This document shows, piece by piece, positions 51,000-59,476 of a DNA stretch of 64,000 nucleotides. The notes beneath the pieces are model-generated. The model made no database searches, was not told the origin of the DNA, and saw only the letters and a program-made list of their open reading frames with translations. Every line of letters begins with the position of its first letter. Within the stretch, counting starts at the first letter, position 1. A program made the position numbers and the translations under genes. The stretch comes from an uncultured Butyricimonas sp. (lineage in GTDB: Bacteria > Bacteroidota > Bacteroidia > Bacteroidales > Marinifilaceae), in NCBI GenBank assembly GCA_944321845.1, contig CALUMT010000019.1, forward strand, positions 1 to 64,000, read 5' to 3'.

Positions 51000-52217
51000 A
51001 TGGAATTGAAAGAACGTTTCTTGAAATACGTGAGTTTCGACACGCAGAGTGACGAGGCGAGCGAGACTTTCCCTTCCACGGAAAAACAGAAGGTGCTGTT
51101 GCAATACCTGGTGGACGAGATGAAATCCCTGGGATTGACCGAAGTGGAAATGGATGAACACGGTTATGCCATGGGGACGATTCCGGCAACCCCGGGATTC
51201 GAGCATTGCCCGGTTATCGGGTTTATTGCCCACGTGGACACGAGTCCCGATATGAGCGGGGCTAACGTGAAACCGCAAATTATCGAGAATTATGACGGTA
51301 AGGATATACGCCTGAACGAGAACCTGATGATGACCGTGAAGGATTTCCCGGAACTGAGCGAGTTCAAGGGGCATACCCTGATTACCACGGACGGAACGAC
51401 CCTGCTGGGTGCCGATGACAAGGCCGGTGTGGCCGAGATTATGACGGCTGCCGAGTACCTGATGGCACATCCCGAGGTGAAACACGGTAAGATCCGCCTG
51501 GGCTTTACCCCGGACGAGGAAGTGGGACGTGGCGTGGATTTCTTCAACGTGGAGAAATTTGGAGCCAAGTTCGCTTATACCATTGACGGCGGTTTCGAGG
51601 GCGAGTTGGAGTACGAAAATTTCAACGCTGCCGGCGTGAAGATTGCCATCCAGGGACGTAACGTGCACCCGGGATACGCGAAGGACAAGATGATCAATGC
51701 CCTGCAGGTGGCTGCCGATATCAACAGCCTGCTGCCGGCTTGGGAACGTCCGGAGCATACCGAAGGATACGAGGGATTCTATCATCTGGTAGGCTGGAGC
51801 GGTTCCGTGGAAAACGCGGAAATCAGTTATATTATCCGTGACCACAACCGGGAGAAATTCGAGGCCAAGAAACAATTCATGCAGCATGTGGTGGATTTGT
51901 TGACCCGGAAGTACGGGGAAGGGGTTATCACTCTGACGATGAAAGACCAATACTATAACATGCGGGAGATGGTGGAACCGCATCCGGAAGTTATCGACAA
52001 GGCTTTCGAGGCCATGAAGCAGGCCGGGGTGACTCCCATCGTGCGTCCCATCCGCGGCGGTACCGACGGTGCCCGACTGTCCTACATGGGGCTGCCTTGC
52101 CCGAACCTCTTCACGGGCGGTATGAATTTCCACGGCAAATTCGAGTATTGCTCGCTTGACACCATGCGCCGTGCCCAACAGACGATCCTGAACCTGATTC
52201 AACTGTGGGCTAAGTAA
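51000..52217 (+). CDS. pepT: Peptidase T, copy 2
   Basis: 405 aa. Same enzyme family as 5113-6336. Motifs: AHVDTSPDMSG, LGADDKAGVAEI, TPDEEVGRG, DGGFEGE, and PNLFTGGMNFHGKFEY. The last is nearer the E. coli PepT sequence than copy 1. It directly follows the OPT transporter gene (26-base gap), so imported tripeptides would be cut by this copy. The terminator at 52231-52270 ends the unit. Confidence 0.96.
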   Translation: MELKERFLKYVSFDTQSDEASETFPSTEKQKVLLQYLVDEMKSLGLTEVEMDEHGYAMGTIPATPGFEHCPVIGFIAHVDTSPDMSGANVKPQIIENYDGKDIRLNENLMMTVKDFPELSEFKGHTLITTDGTTLLGADDKAGVAEIMTAAEYLMAHPEVKHGKIRLGFTPDEEVGRGVDFFNVEKFGAKFAYTIDGGFEGELEYENFNAAGVKIAIQGRNVHPGYAKDKMINALQVAADINSLLPAWERPEHTEGYEGFYHLVGWSGSVENAEISYIIRDHNREKFEAKKQFMQHVVDLLTRKYGEGVITLTMKDQYYNMREMVEPHPEVIDKAFEAMKQAGVTPIVRPIRGGTDGARLSYMGLPCPNLFTGGMNFHGKFEYCSLDTMRRAQQTILNLIQLWAK

Positions 52218-52230
52218 TATTGGTAGATGA

Positions 52231-52270
52231 TAAAATAAAAAGCCTCCCGTGCGGGAGGCTTTTTATTTTA
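52231..52270. terminator. Strong bidirectional terminator
   Basis: A perfect 19-bp palindromic stem (52231-52249 with 52252-52270), core AAAAAGCCTCCCG / CGGGAGGCTTTTT and a TG loop. It serves the converging pepT and C1-peptidase genes. Confidence 0.92.
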
Positions 52271-52280
52271 TTAGTAGATT

Positions 52281-53477
52281 TTACAGGCCGAGTTTTTTGC
52301 GGATGGCCTTGGGGATGGCGTTTTTGTGTACCATGATGGCAACGGTCTGCAGGCGGCAGTAGGGCTCGGACATGTAGAGGTAACCTCCGAAGGTGTTGCT
52401 GTCCTCGGCCCAGGAGTTCTTCGTCTTGTAGTAGTAGGTGCCGTTCTGGTCCTTCAACAGGCCGGTGATGTGCATCAGATGGTCGTCCGTGGTTTGGCGG
52501 CTGTTGAATGTGGCCTGACGTTTGGCATCGTCTACTTTCATTTCCGGAACAGGAGCTTCAAAGGAATTCAATCTGCTTTTTCTTTCCTTGTCGCTGAGGG
52601 TGGTCCATTTGGAGATCTCGGAATTGATCATTTCCTCGGGGTTGTCTGTCGGCAGGATGGCCAAACCACTGCCATGGCTGAAGCCGTTGTGGCTGACATC
52701 TCCGTCCCAGCAAACCGTGTAGCCGTTTTCCAGGGCATAACGCATGATTTCCATCAGTTCATCAAGGGGAACGTTGTAGTAACGACCGTGCATCCAGTTG
52801 TCGGGGATGGGAAGCTCGATTTCCTCGTGGAAGGGGAAGGCCTCGTAGGAGGTGATTTCCACGTAATCGTCCAGGTTCAATCCCAGAGATTCAGCGAAGC
52901 TCTTGGGGGTGTATTCCTTGCCCTGGTAGGTGAATTTCTCGGGAGCGGTACCCAGGTAGGATTCGATGTAGGCACGGAAGCCTTCTGTCCAGGTTGGGGT
53001 AATCCGCTTGTTGGGATTGGCATTGACTCCGTCGAGAATGCCCTTGAGGGCAGCTACCAGTTCGGCATGGATGTGAAAATCACGGCCGTAGTTCAAGCCG
53101 ATGTAGGCTTCTTCGGGGACGATGCCGTATTTTTTGATCATGGCGATAACGTCGTGAGCCTGGCCTCCCTCGCTGAAGTTGTTGTTGCCGTGGAATTGGA
53201 TGTAGCGGACGCCTTTCTCGTAATAGGCATTCTTGGCCACGAATATCTCCGCCAGGTTGTATTCCGGCTTACCCATTCGCAGCAACTCGGACTCGAGGAA
53301 GGAGATGGTGGCATAATCCCAGCAGGTACCCACGCTTTGCTGGTCTTTTACAGGAGTGGTTTTCAGGTCTGCAACGGTTTGAAACTTATAACCGGACCGG
53401 GGACCTTTGTCTTGAGCCCAGAGGCTCGTGCTCGTGATGAAAACGAACAGTGTCAGTAAAAGGATATTTTTAGTCAT
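52281..53477 (-). CDS. Exported C1B-family cysteine peptidase (bleomycin-hydrolase/PepC-like)
   Basis: 398 aa. Papain-fold aminopeptidase. The active-site Cys is in QSVGTCWDYA; the His is in HLMHITGLLKD; the Asn in KNSWAED. The oxyanion Gln (DQQSVG) is present. The N-terminal signal peptide (FVFITSTSLWAQ) indicates export, whereas classical PepC is cytosolic, so this copy acts in the periplasm. C-terminal end KKLGL. It is divergent from the M3 peptidase gene (88-base gap), with a -7-like TACCTTCG on the minus strand at 53511-53504. Confidence 0.93.
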   Translation of the reverse strand: MTKNILLLTLFVFITSTSLWAQDKGPRSGYKFQTVADLKTTPVKDQQSVGTCWDYATISFLESELLRMGKPEYNLAEIFVAKNAYYEKGVRYIQFHGNNNFSEGGQAHDVIAMIKKYGIVPEEAYIGLNYGRDFHIHAELVAALKGILDGVNANPNKRITPTWTEGFRAYIESYLGTAPEKFTYQGKEYTPKSFAESLGLNLDDYVEITSYEAFPFHEEIELPIPDNWMHGRYYNVPLDELMEIMRYALENGYTVCWDGDVSHNGFSHGSGLAILPTDNPEEMINSEISKWTTLSDKERKSRLNSFEAPVPEMKVDDAKRQATFNSRQTTDDHLMHITGLLKDQNGTYYYKTKNSWAEDSNTFGGYLYMSEPYCRLQTVAIMVHKNAIPKAIRKKLGL

Positions 53478-53565
53478 ATAAAAAGTTATTTTGTTTTCCG
53501 CTCCGAAGGTAATAATTTTTTATCTTTACCCGTTGTTTAAATATTGAAAAGAGTTTTTAGAATCT

Positions 53566-55671
53566 ATGAGAAAGACTGCTATTGTACTGCTGTGCTTGGC
53601 GACTTTTGCCACGGCTTGCAAGGATGGAGCAAAGAAGAACGAGAACGTGTTGTTGCAACCTTTCGCGACACCTTTTCAGACTCCTCCTTTTGAACAGATT
53701 AAGATGTCGGACTATAAACCGGCCTTTGTCGAGGGTATTCGGCAACAGGAAGCTGAAATCGAGGCTATTGTCAATAATCCGGAGGAACCGACTTTTGAGA
53801 ATACCGTTGCCGCTTTGGATCGTTCCGGGGAGTTGCTGAACCGGGTGGCAAGTATATTTTTTAATTTACAAGGCGCCAACACGAGCGATGAGATGCAACA
53901 GTTGGCCATGGAAATCAGCCCGCTGGTGACGGCTCATTCGGATGCCATCAATATGAACCCGAAATTGTTTGCTCGTATTAAGGCGCTGTATGACAAGAAA
54001 GAGTCTCTCGGGTTGGATTCCCTGGAAGCGAGAACGCTGGAATTGTATTACAAGGATTTCGTGCGTGGCGGGGCTAACCTGAACGATACGGATAAAGCTG
54101 CTTTGGCTGCCATCAACAAGGAGTTGGCCACGTTGGGTCTGCAGTTCGGCAATAATCTGCTGGCCGAGACGAACGCTTTTATTCTCACGATAGACAAGGA
54201 GGAGGACCTGGCCGGGATTCCTGAATCGCTTCGGGCTGCTGCCGCTGCAGAGGCCGAGAAACGGGGAATGAAAGGGAAATGGGTGTTCACGGTACAGTCG
54301 CCGAGTATTTTCCCCTTCCTGCAATACGCCCAGAACCGGGAATTGAGAGAGAAGTTACTGATGGGCTATTATATGCGCGGCAATAATAATAACGCTAATG
54401 ACAACAAGAAAATCGTGAGCCGGATGTCGAACTTGCGCCTGCAGAAGGCCAAGTTGCTGGGATTTGACACCTATGCTGATTACGTGATTGACGTGAATAT
54501 GGCGAAGACTTCCAAGGCCGTGTTTGATTTCCTGGGTCGGGTGTGGGAACCTGCCCTGAAGGTGGCTAAACAGGAGTTGGCCGAGATGCAGGCTATCGCT
54601 GATAAGGAAGGTTTGGGCGACAAGCTCCAGTGCTGGGACTGGTGGTATTATGCCGAGAAGTTGCGGAAACAGAAATATGACCTGGACGAGAACGAGATGA
54701 AACCTTATCTCAGTCTGGAGAACGTGCGGGAAGGTATGTTCCATGTGGCAAATAAGTTGTATGGTATAACCTTGCAGCAGCGGACGGATGTTCCGGTGTA
54801 TTACCCGGGTGTAGAGGTGTACGAGGTGAAGGAAGCTGACGGTTCATCCCTGGGCTTGCTTTACATGGATTATTTCACCCGGGCCAGCAAATCCGGTGGT
54901 GCCTGGATGACTGAATTCCGTAGCTACACGGAGAAGAATGGTAAGGTGGAATTGCCGCTGGTATCTTTGGTATATAATATTTCTCCGGCCGCAAAGGGAG
55001 AGCCGGTTCTGTTGAGCTGGGATAACACGGAGACAATGTTCCACGAGTTCGGTCATGCTCTTCACGGTTTCTTTACCCGGGGTAAATATCACCGGATTGC
55101 GGGAACCATTCCTCGTGACATGGTGGAATTGCCTTCGCAGGTGATGGAGAATTGGGCCAGTGAACCCGAGGTGTTGAAGATGTACGCCAAGCATTACCAG
55201 ACGGGCGAGACCATGCCGGATGAATTGATCGCCAAGATTCAGGAGAGCGGTCATTTCAACCAGGGATTTGCCACGGTAGAGTATATTGCTGCTTCCTTGC
55301 TGGATATGGAATGGAATTCCATCACGACCGAGGGAGATCAGGATGTGGAGGCTTTCGAGAAGGCTGCCATGGATAAATACGGTTTGATTCCGGAAATCAA
55401 ACCCCGTTATCGGACGACGTATTTCTCCCACGTTTTTGACGGGGGATATGCTGCCGGTTATTACGTGTATCTCTGGGCTGAGGTGTTGGATGCCGATACC
55501 TTCAACGCTTTCAAGGCTTCCGGTGATATTTACAACCAGGAGTTGGCCACGAAGTTCCGGAAATACGTGCTTTCCGAGGGTGGCTATGCAGACCCGATGT
55601 CACAGTATATCAAGTTCCGTGGAGAGACCCCGACGGAGGATGCTCTCTTGCAGAAACGCGGATTGAAATAA
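53566..55671 (+). CDS. M3-family peptidase lipoprotein (Dcp-like)
   Basis: 701 aa. The signal peptide ends in lipobox ATAC, so the enzyme is lipid-anchored and probably periplasmic. Zinc site MFHEFGHALHGFF, and the third-ligand region downstream. The N-terminal helical half has DYKPAFVEGI and GGANLNDTDKAAL. It is a diverged paralogue of 20868-22958, which has no lipobox. Together with the exported C1 peptidase and the OPT importer it makes a periplasmic peptide-degradation group. It ends with RGLK; a terminator follows at 55691. Confidence 0.95.
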   Translation: MRKTAIVLLCLATFATACKDGAKKNENVLLQPFATPFQTPPFEQIKMSDYKPAFVEGIRQQEAEIEAIVNNPEEPTFENTVAALDRSGELLNRVASIFFNLQGANTSDEMQQLAMEISPLVTAHSDAINMNPKLFARIKALYDKKESLGLDSLEARTLELYYKDFVRGGANLNDTDKAALAAINKELATLGLQFGNNLLAETNAFILTIDKEEDLAGIPESLRAAAAAEAEKRGMKGKWVFTVQSPSIFPFLQYAQNRELREKLLMGYYMRGNNNNANDNKKIVSRMSNLRLQKAKLLGFDTYADYVIDVNMAKTSKAVFDFLGRVWEPALKVAKQELAEMQAIADKEGLGDKLQCWDWWYYAEKLRKQKYDLDENEMKPYLSLENVREGMFHVANKLYGITLQQRTDVPVYYPGVEVYEVKEADGSSLGLLYMDYFTRASKSGGAWMTEFRSYTEKNGKVELPLVSLVYNISPAAKGEPVLLSWDNTETMFHEFGHALHGFFTRGKYHRIAGTIPRDMVELPSQVMENWASEPEVLKMYAKHYQTGETMPDELIAKIQESGHFNQGFATVEYIAASLLDMEWNSITTEGDQDVEAFEKAAMDKYGLIPEIKPRYRTTYFSHVFDGGYAAGYYVYLWAEVLDADTFNAFKASGDIYNQELATKFRKYVLSEGGYADPMSQYIKFRGETPTEDALLQKRGLK

Positions 55672-55690
55672 TTTTGTAGGATATGATATG

Positions 55691-55722
55691 AATTCGGGCA
55701 TGGGAACATGCCCGAATTTTTT
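55691..55722 (+). terminator. Terminator of the M3 lipoprotein gene
   Basis: A 12-bp perfect stem AATTCGGGCATG with CATGCCCGAATT, a GGAA loop, then TTTTTTATTTT. It lies over the upstream end of the longest frame of the next gene. Confidence 0.9.
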
Positions 55723-55750
55723 ATTTTCGCGGGTTATGGGAAGTAAAGAT

Positions 55751-56812
55751 ATGGATGATAACCGGTTTATTAGTGACAGGTTGATTCGCTGGTACGAGGC
55801 GAATCGCCGTGATTTGCCCTGGCGGGAGACTTCAGACCCATACCTGATCTGGATCTCGGAAGTGATATTGCAGCAGACCCGGGTGAATCAGGGGTTGGAG
55901 TATTATTACCGTTTCACGGCTCGTTTCCCTTCCGTGCGGGTGTTGGCCGAGGCCGGGGAGGATGAGGTGATGAAGTATTGGCAGGGATTGGGCTATTACA
56001 GCCGGGCCCGTAATCTTCATGCGGCGGCGAAGCAGGTGATGGAACGTTACGATGGCCGTTTCCCTTCCACCCGGGAAGAGGTGTTGTCGCTGAAGGGGAT
56101 AGGGGAGTATACGGCTGCGGCTATCTGTTCCTTTGCGTTCGGATTGCCTTACGCTGCCGTGGATGGCAACGTGTACCGGGTCCTGTCCCGGGTGTTCGGG
56201 GTCGATTTGCCGATAGACAGCGGGGAAGGGAAGAAGTATTTTTCCCGATTGGCCCAGGATTTACTGGATGAACGACAACCGGGGCTTTTCAATCAGGCCA
56301 TGATGGAATTCGGGGCCTTGCAATGCGTGCCCCGTTCGCCGGATTGCGGTTGTTGTCCCTTGGCGGACAAGTGCCGGGCCCTGGCAGAGAAACGAGTGGA
56401 CTCGCTTCCCGTGAAAGCGGGTAAGACGGTAGTCAAGCCCCGTTATTTCAATTACCTGGATATCCGCCATGGGAATACCCTTTTGTTGAAGAAGCGTTCG
56501 GGGCAGGATATCTGGCAGAATCTTTATGAATTTCCGTTGATAGAGACGGACAGGCCATTCTCGTGGGAAGAATTGCAAGAGACGGCGGATTTCCGGGCGT
56601 TGTTTGACGGCATACGGGAGGTCCGTTTTCTGCGGGTACGGGAATTCAAGAAACATGTTCTTTCCCATCGGGTCATTTATCCCGTGTTTTACCGATTGGA
56701 AGTATCGGAATACTCGTCGGGTATGGCTGCTTACCTGCAGGTGTCGGATGATTCTCTGGAGACGTATGCCGTTTCCCGCCTGATGCAGGTTTACCTGGAG
56801 AAGGAGTTATGA
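55751..56812 (+). CDS. mutY: A/G-specific adenine glycosylase MutY
   Basis: 353 aa from the ATG at 55751. Upstream in-frame starts (55688, 55736) lie in or next to the terminator, and this start aligns with the N-terminus of E. coli MutY. It removes adenine opposite 8-oxoguanine. Helix-hairpin-helix LKGIGEYTAAAI, catalytic Asp in AVDGNVYRV, and the [4Fe-4S] ligands in CVPRSPDCGCCPLADKC. The NUDIX-like C-terminal domain follows from about residue 230 (RHGNTLLLKKRSGQDIWQNLYEFP). A TATTTTCG box lies just upstream at 55722-55729. Confidence 0.95.
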   Translation: MDDNRFISDRLIRWYEANRRDLPWRETSDPYLIWISEVILQQTRVNQGLEYYYRFTARFPSVRVLAEAGEDEVMKYWQGLGYYSRARNLHAAAKQVMERYDGRFPSTREEVLSLKGIGEYTAAAICSFAFGLPYAAVDGNVYRVLSRVFGVDLPIDSGEGKKYFSRLAQDLLDERQPGLFNQAMMEFGALQCVPRSPDCGCCPLADKCRALAEKRVDSLPVKAGKTVVKPRYFNYLDIRHGNTLLLKKRSGQDIWQNLYEFPLIETDRPFSWEELQETADFRALFDGIREVRFLRVREFKKHVLSHRVIYPVFYRLEVSEYSSGMAAYLQVSDDSLETYAVSRLMQVYLEKEL

Positions 56813-56868
56813 ATTATTTTTCGGTAGTCTGTAAATTTTTCGGAAACTTCCCTATATTTGCCTTCCAA

Positions 56869-57246
56869 ATGAGAGCAATTGTTAAGTATGGCATATTGTT
56901 GATAGCCGTGTTTTGCATGATGTCACGGTCTGATGCTTCTGGACAGGAAAAGGAGAGAGGCGTCAAGGAATATGTCATGGCCGCTGAAGATGACAATTTC
57001 CGGCAGTTGGCGGAATTGACAGCCATGAATGCCAATGCCGTTCTGGTTAGCACTATACACGAGACGGTGAATGTGTTGTCGGTGGCCCGTTATTTGCCCC
57101 GTCATATATTTCATCATCAGTTGGAGGAGAAAAACCGCTTCTTTGCTCCTTATTTCAAGTATGTCGAAAATTATTATCTGGCTTCTTTCGCGCTAAAGCA
57201 GGACAGGGGATATTACGTGTTCGCCTTGCGCGAGATTTTAGTATGA
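56869..57246 (+). CDS. Small exported protein of unknown function
   Basis: 125 aa from the ATG at 56869, chosen because a hydrophobic signal (VKYGILLIAVFCMMS) follows it immediately. An earlier in-frame ATG at 56809 overlaps the mutY stop. The mature part is short and mixed (AAEDDNFRQLAELTAMNANAV, YFKYVENYYLASFALKQD). Family not recognised. A TATATTTG box at 56853-56860 is very close to the start. Confidence 0.55.
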   Translation: MRAIVKYGILLIAVFCMMSRSDASGQEKERGVKEYVMAAEDDNFRQLAELTAMNANAVLVSTIHETVNVLSVARYLPRHIFHHQLEEKNRFFAPYFKYVENYYLASFALKQDRGYYVFALREILV

Positions 57247-57360
57247 TTCATTTTTCTTTTTGAGGGAGGGAATGATCGAGTGAATGACACTGGAACCGGT
57301 GTATCCGGTCGGGTGTTCGTGTAATTAACCATAAAATGAATTTACTAAAATATTATTACC

Positions 57361-57888
57361 ATGGAAAATAAATTTGAATATCTTGATAATGTTGTATTGG
57401 CTGCTGATAGTGATATCGTGAAGAAACAAAAATCACCCTTGAAGGGAATCCTGATCCTGCTTGTCGGTGCGGGAGTGTTGTACTGGGGAGCTGTTCATGT
57501 GTCTTCTTCTTCCAGCGATGTGCTGTCTTCATTTTTGATTATTGTCGGGTTGATTCTTATCGTGTGGGGAATCATTGCTTTCTTTATGAAGGGAGAGCGT
57601 TATGTGGTTAAGTCCACGGGGAAGGTACTGAAGAAGCATAAGGTATATATCGCCCCGAATTATTCCACGAAACTGTACCAGCTGGTGGAAGACGAGAAAT
57701 ACGAGGATCTGCATAATATTTCCCGAACCAATCAGTCTAATCTAAGCATGGAAATCTTATGCGAAGACGATGGCCAGTATGCCTTGTTGCAGGTGATGGA
57801 ATTTGTTCCCTATAACGATATTCCCATGAGTCCCGTGAAGGTCTGCCGGGGTGCACAGGCACAATACGTGGCCGATTTCCTGAAATAA
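57361..57888 (+). CDS. Small membrane protein with two TM segments
   Basis: 175 aa, unrecognised. Two hydrophobic segments (about residues 27-48 and 56-80: ILILLVGAGVLYWGAVHV and FLIIVGLILIVWGIIAFFM) separated by a short Ser-rich turn. A soluble domain of about 90 residues at the C-terminus contains GQYALLQVMEFVPY. No signal motif or catalytic pattern visible. It stands alone between two unrelated genes. Confidence 0.7.
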   Translation: MENKFEYLDNVVLAADSDIVKKQKSPLKGILILLVGAGVLYWGAVHVSSSSSDVLSSFLIIVGLILIVWGIIAFFMKGERYVVKSTGKVLKKHKVYIAPNYSTKLYQLVEDEKYEDLHNISRTNQSNLSMEILCEDDGQYALLQVMEFVPYNDIPMSPVKVCRGAQAQYVADFLK

Positions 57889-57916
57889 AAGAGTACGGTT
57901 GCCGTGGGGAAAATAA

Positions 57917-59317
57917 TCAGGGGTTAATGCCCATTTCCCCGGCAATCTTGAACATGTATTCTCTTGCTTCACTTATATTGTTGTTAATGATGCCGTCGAG
58001 GATAGCTTCCTTGATGGCATTTTTTATGTCTCCAATGGCCTTACAGGGGGGAAGATTGAAGGTTTGCATGATTTCCTCCCCGCTTACCGGCGGTTGGAAA
58101 TTGCGGATGGCATCCTTTTCCTCCACTTCCTTCAGTTTCTGGCGTACCAGTTGAAAATTACTCAGGAATCGTTTTACCTTTTCCTCGTTTTTGGAGGTGA
58201 TATCGGCTTCGGCCAGGCACATCAGGTCTTCGATGTCATCCCCCGCGTCAAATAGCAACCGGCGCACGGCGGAATCGGTCACTTCCTCTTCCACCAGGGC
58301 AATGGGACGCATGTGCAGCAATACCATCTTTTGCACGTATTTCATTTTTTCGTTCTGGGGCATTTTCAACCGGTTGAAAATGCGGGCGGTCATCCGTTCT
58401 CCCACGTGGTTATGCCCATAGAATGTCCATCCCTGTCCCGGCACGAAGCGTTTGGTGACGGGTTTGGCAATATCGTGCAGCAGAGCGGCCCAACGGAGCC
58501 ATAAATTATCGGAAGATTGCGCCACTTTATCCAGCACGGCCAGCGTGTGGTTGAAGTTGTCTTTATGGCCGATGCCTTCCATCACTTCGACACCTTTCAG
58601 CGCGGTAAGTTCCGGGAAAAACACGTCCAACAGCCCGGATTTTTCCAGTAGCCTGATTCCCGTGGAGGGGCGGGGAGAAGCCATGATTTTATTGAATTCC
58701 TCCATGATTCGTTCTTTCGACACGATCTTCAGACGTTCTTTGTTGGCCACGATACCCTCGAACGTTATGGCGTCAATAGTGAAGTTCAGTTGTGAGGCGA
58801 AACGCACGGCACGCATCATCCGGAGCGGGTCATCGGAGAACGTGACTACCGGGTCCAAGGGGGTACGCAGAATCCCGTCATTCAGGTCCTGCAGGCCGTT
58901 GAATGGATCCACGAGTAACCCGTAATTGTCTTTATTCAGCGAAATGGCAAGGGCGTTCACGGTAAAATCCCGGCGTTTCTGGTCGTCATCAATTGTTCCG
59001 GCCTCCACTTCCGGTTTGCGGGAATCCCGGTGATAGGATTCCTTGCGGGCACCCACGAATTCGATTTCCATGCCTTTATAGCGGAACATGGCCGTGCCGA
59101 AATTCTTGAAGACGGATACGGTCAGTCCTCCCAGGCGTTTTGCCGTGGTCTCGGCCAGTTCAATGCCATTCCCGAGCACAACGATGTCAATATCTTTCGA
59201 GGGGCGGTGCAGGAGAAGGTCTCGCACGTATCCCCCGATGACGTATATTTCCATGTTTTTTTCGCTGGCGATATCGGACAATATTTTAAAAATCGGGTGT
59301 TTCAAATGTTCTTCCAT
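57917..59317 (-). CDS. cca: CCA-adding enzyme / poly(A) polymerase-family with HD domain
   Basis: 466 aa from the ATG at 59317. A longer open frame to 59452 would pass through the promoter, so it is excluded. It repairs or adds the CCA end of tRNAs, needed here because tRNA-Lys lacks an encoded CCA. The nucleotidyltransferase head has VIGGYVRDLLLHRPSKDIDIVV (about residues 23-44). Next come RRDFTVNALAISLN, RMMRAVRFASQLNF, and an HD domain (ALLHDIAKPVTKRF). Family level is sure; CCA versus poly(A) activity is inferred. Confidence 0.92.
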   Translation of the reverse strand: MEEHLKHPIFKILSDIASEKNMEIYVIGGYVRDLLLHRPSKDIDIVVLGNGIELAETTAKRLGGLTVSVFKNFGTAMFRYKGMEIEFVGARKESYHRDSRKPEVEAGTIDDDQKRRDFTVNALAISLNKDNYGLLVDPFNGLQDLNDGILRTPLDPVVTFSDDPLRMMRAVRFASQLNFTIDAITFEGIVANKERLKIVSKERIMEEFNKIMASPRPSTGIRLLEKSGLLDVFFPELTALKGVEVMEGIGHKDNFNHTLAVLDKVAQSSDNLWLRWAALLHDIAKPVTKRFVPGQGWTFYGHNHVGERMTARIFNRLKMPQNEKMKYVQKMVLLHMRPIALVEEEVTDSAVRRLLFDAGDDIEDLMCLAEADITSKNEEKVKRFLSNFQLVRQKLKEVEEKDAIRNFQPPVSGEEIMQTFNLPPCKAIGDIKNAIKEAILDGIINNNISEAREYMFKIAGEMGINP

Positions 59318-59345
59318 AACTCGGCTCTGAGATTTATACTCGTTG

Positions 59346-59377
59346 CAAAAATAGGCAGTAATCCGTTTCCGCCCAAA
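59346..59377 (-). promoter_or_regulatory. Promoter of cca
   Basis: On the minus strand TTTG (59377-59374), 20 bases, TATTTTTG (59353-59346): exact Bacteroidota promoter, 29 bases before the chosen start. Confidence 0.72.
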
Positions 59378-59410
59378 TAAAATACCTGAATTCCCGGGCT
59401 GCTGACGGGA

Positions 59411-59440
59411 AATAAAAACACCCCGGGAAATCTCCCGGGA
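59411..59440 (-). terminator. Terminator of the PUL-like operon
   Basis: On the minus strand TCCCGGGA-GAT-TTCCCGGGG forms a 7-8 bp GC-rich stem followed by TGTTTTTATTT, about 37 bases after the last stop codon. Confidence 0.8.
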
Positions 59441-59476
59441 TGCAATAAACACAACACAACAATATGAAGAATTATT

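Noticed and set aside
49000..51189. A 729-codon open frame on the minus strand
   Set aside because: It is antisense to the OPT and pepT genes, has no signal or domain pattern, is His/Gln/Arg/Thr-rich, and arises from their codon bias.
50943..52202. A 419-codon minus-strand frame opposite pepT copy 2
   Set aside because: Complementary to a gene with full PepT motifs; composition typical of a shadow.
52326..53459. A 377-codon plus-strand frame opposite the C1 peptidase
   Set aside because: The C1 peptidase has its catalytic residues and signal peptide; the antisense frame has no support.
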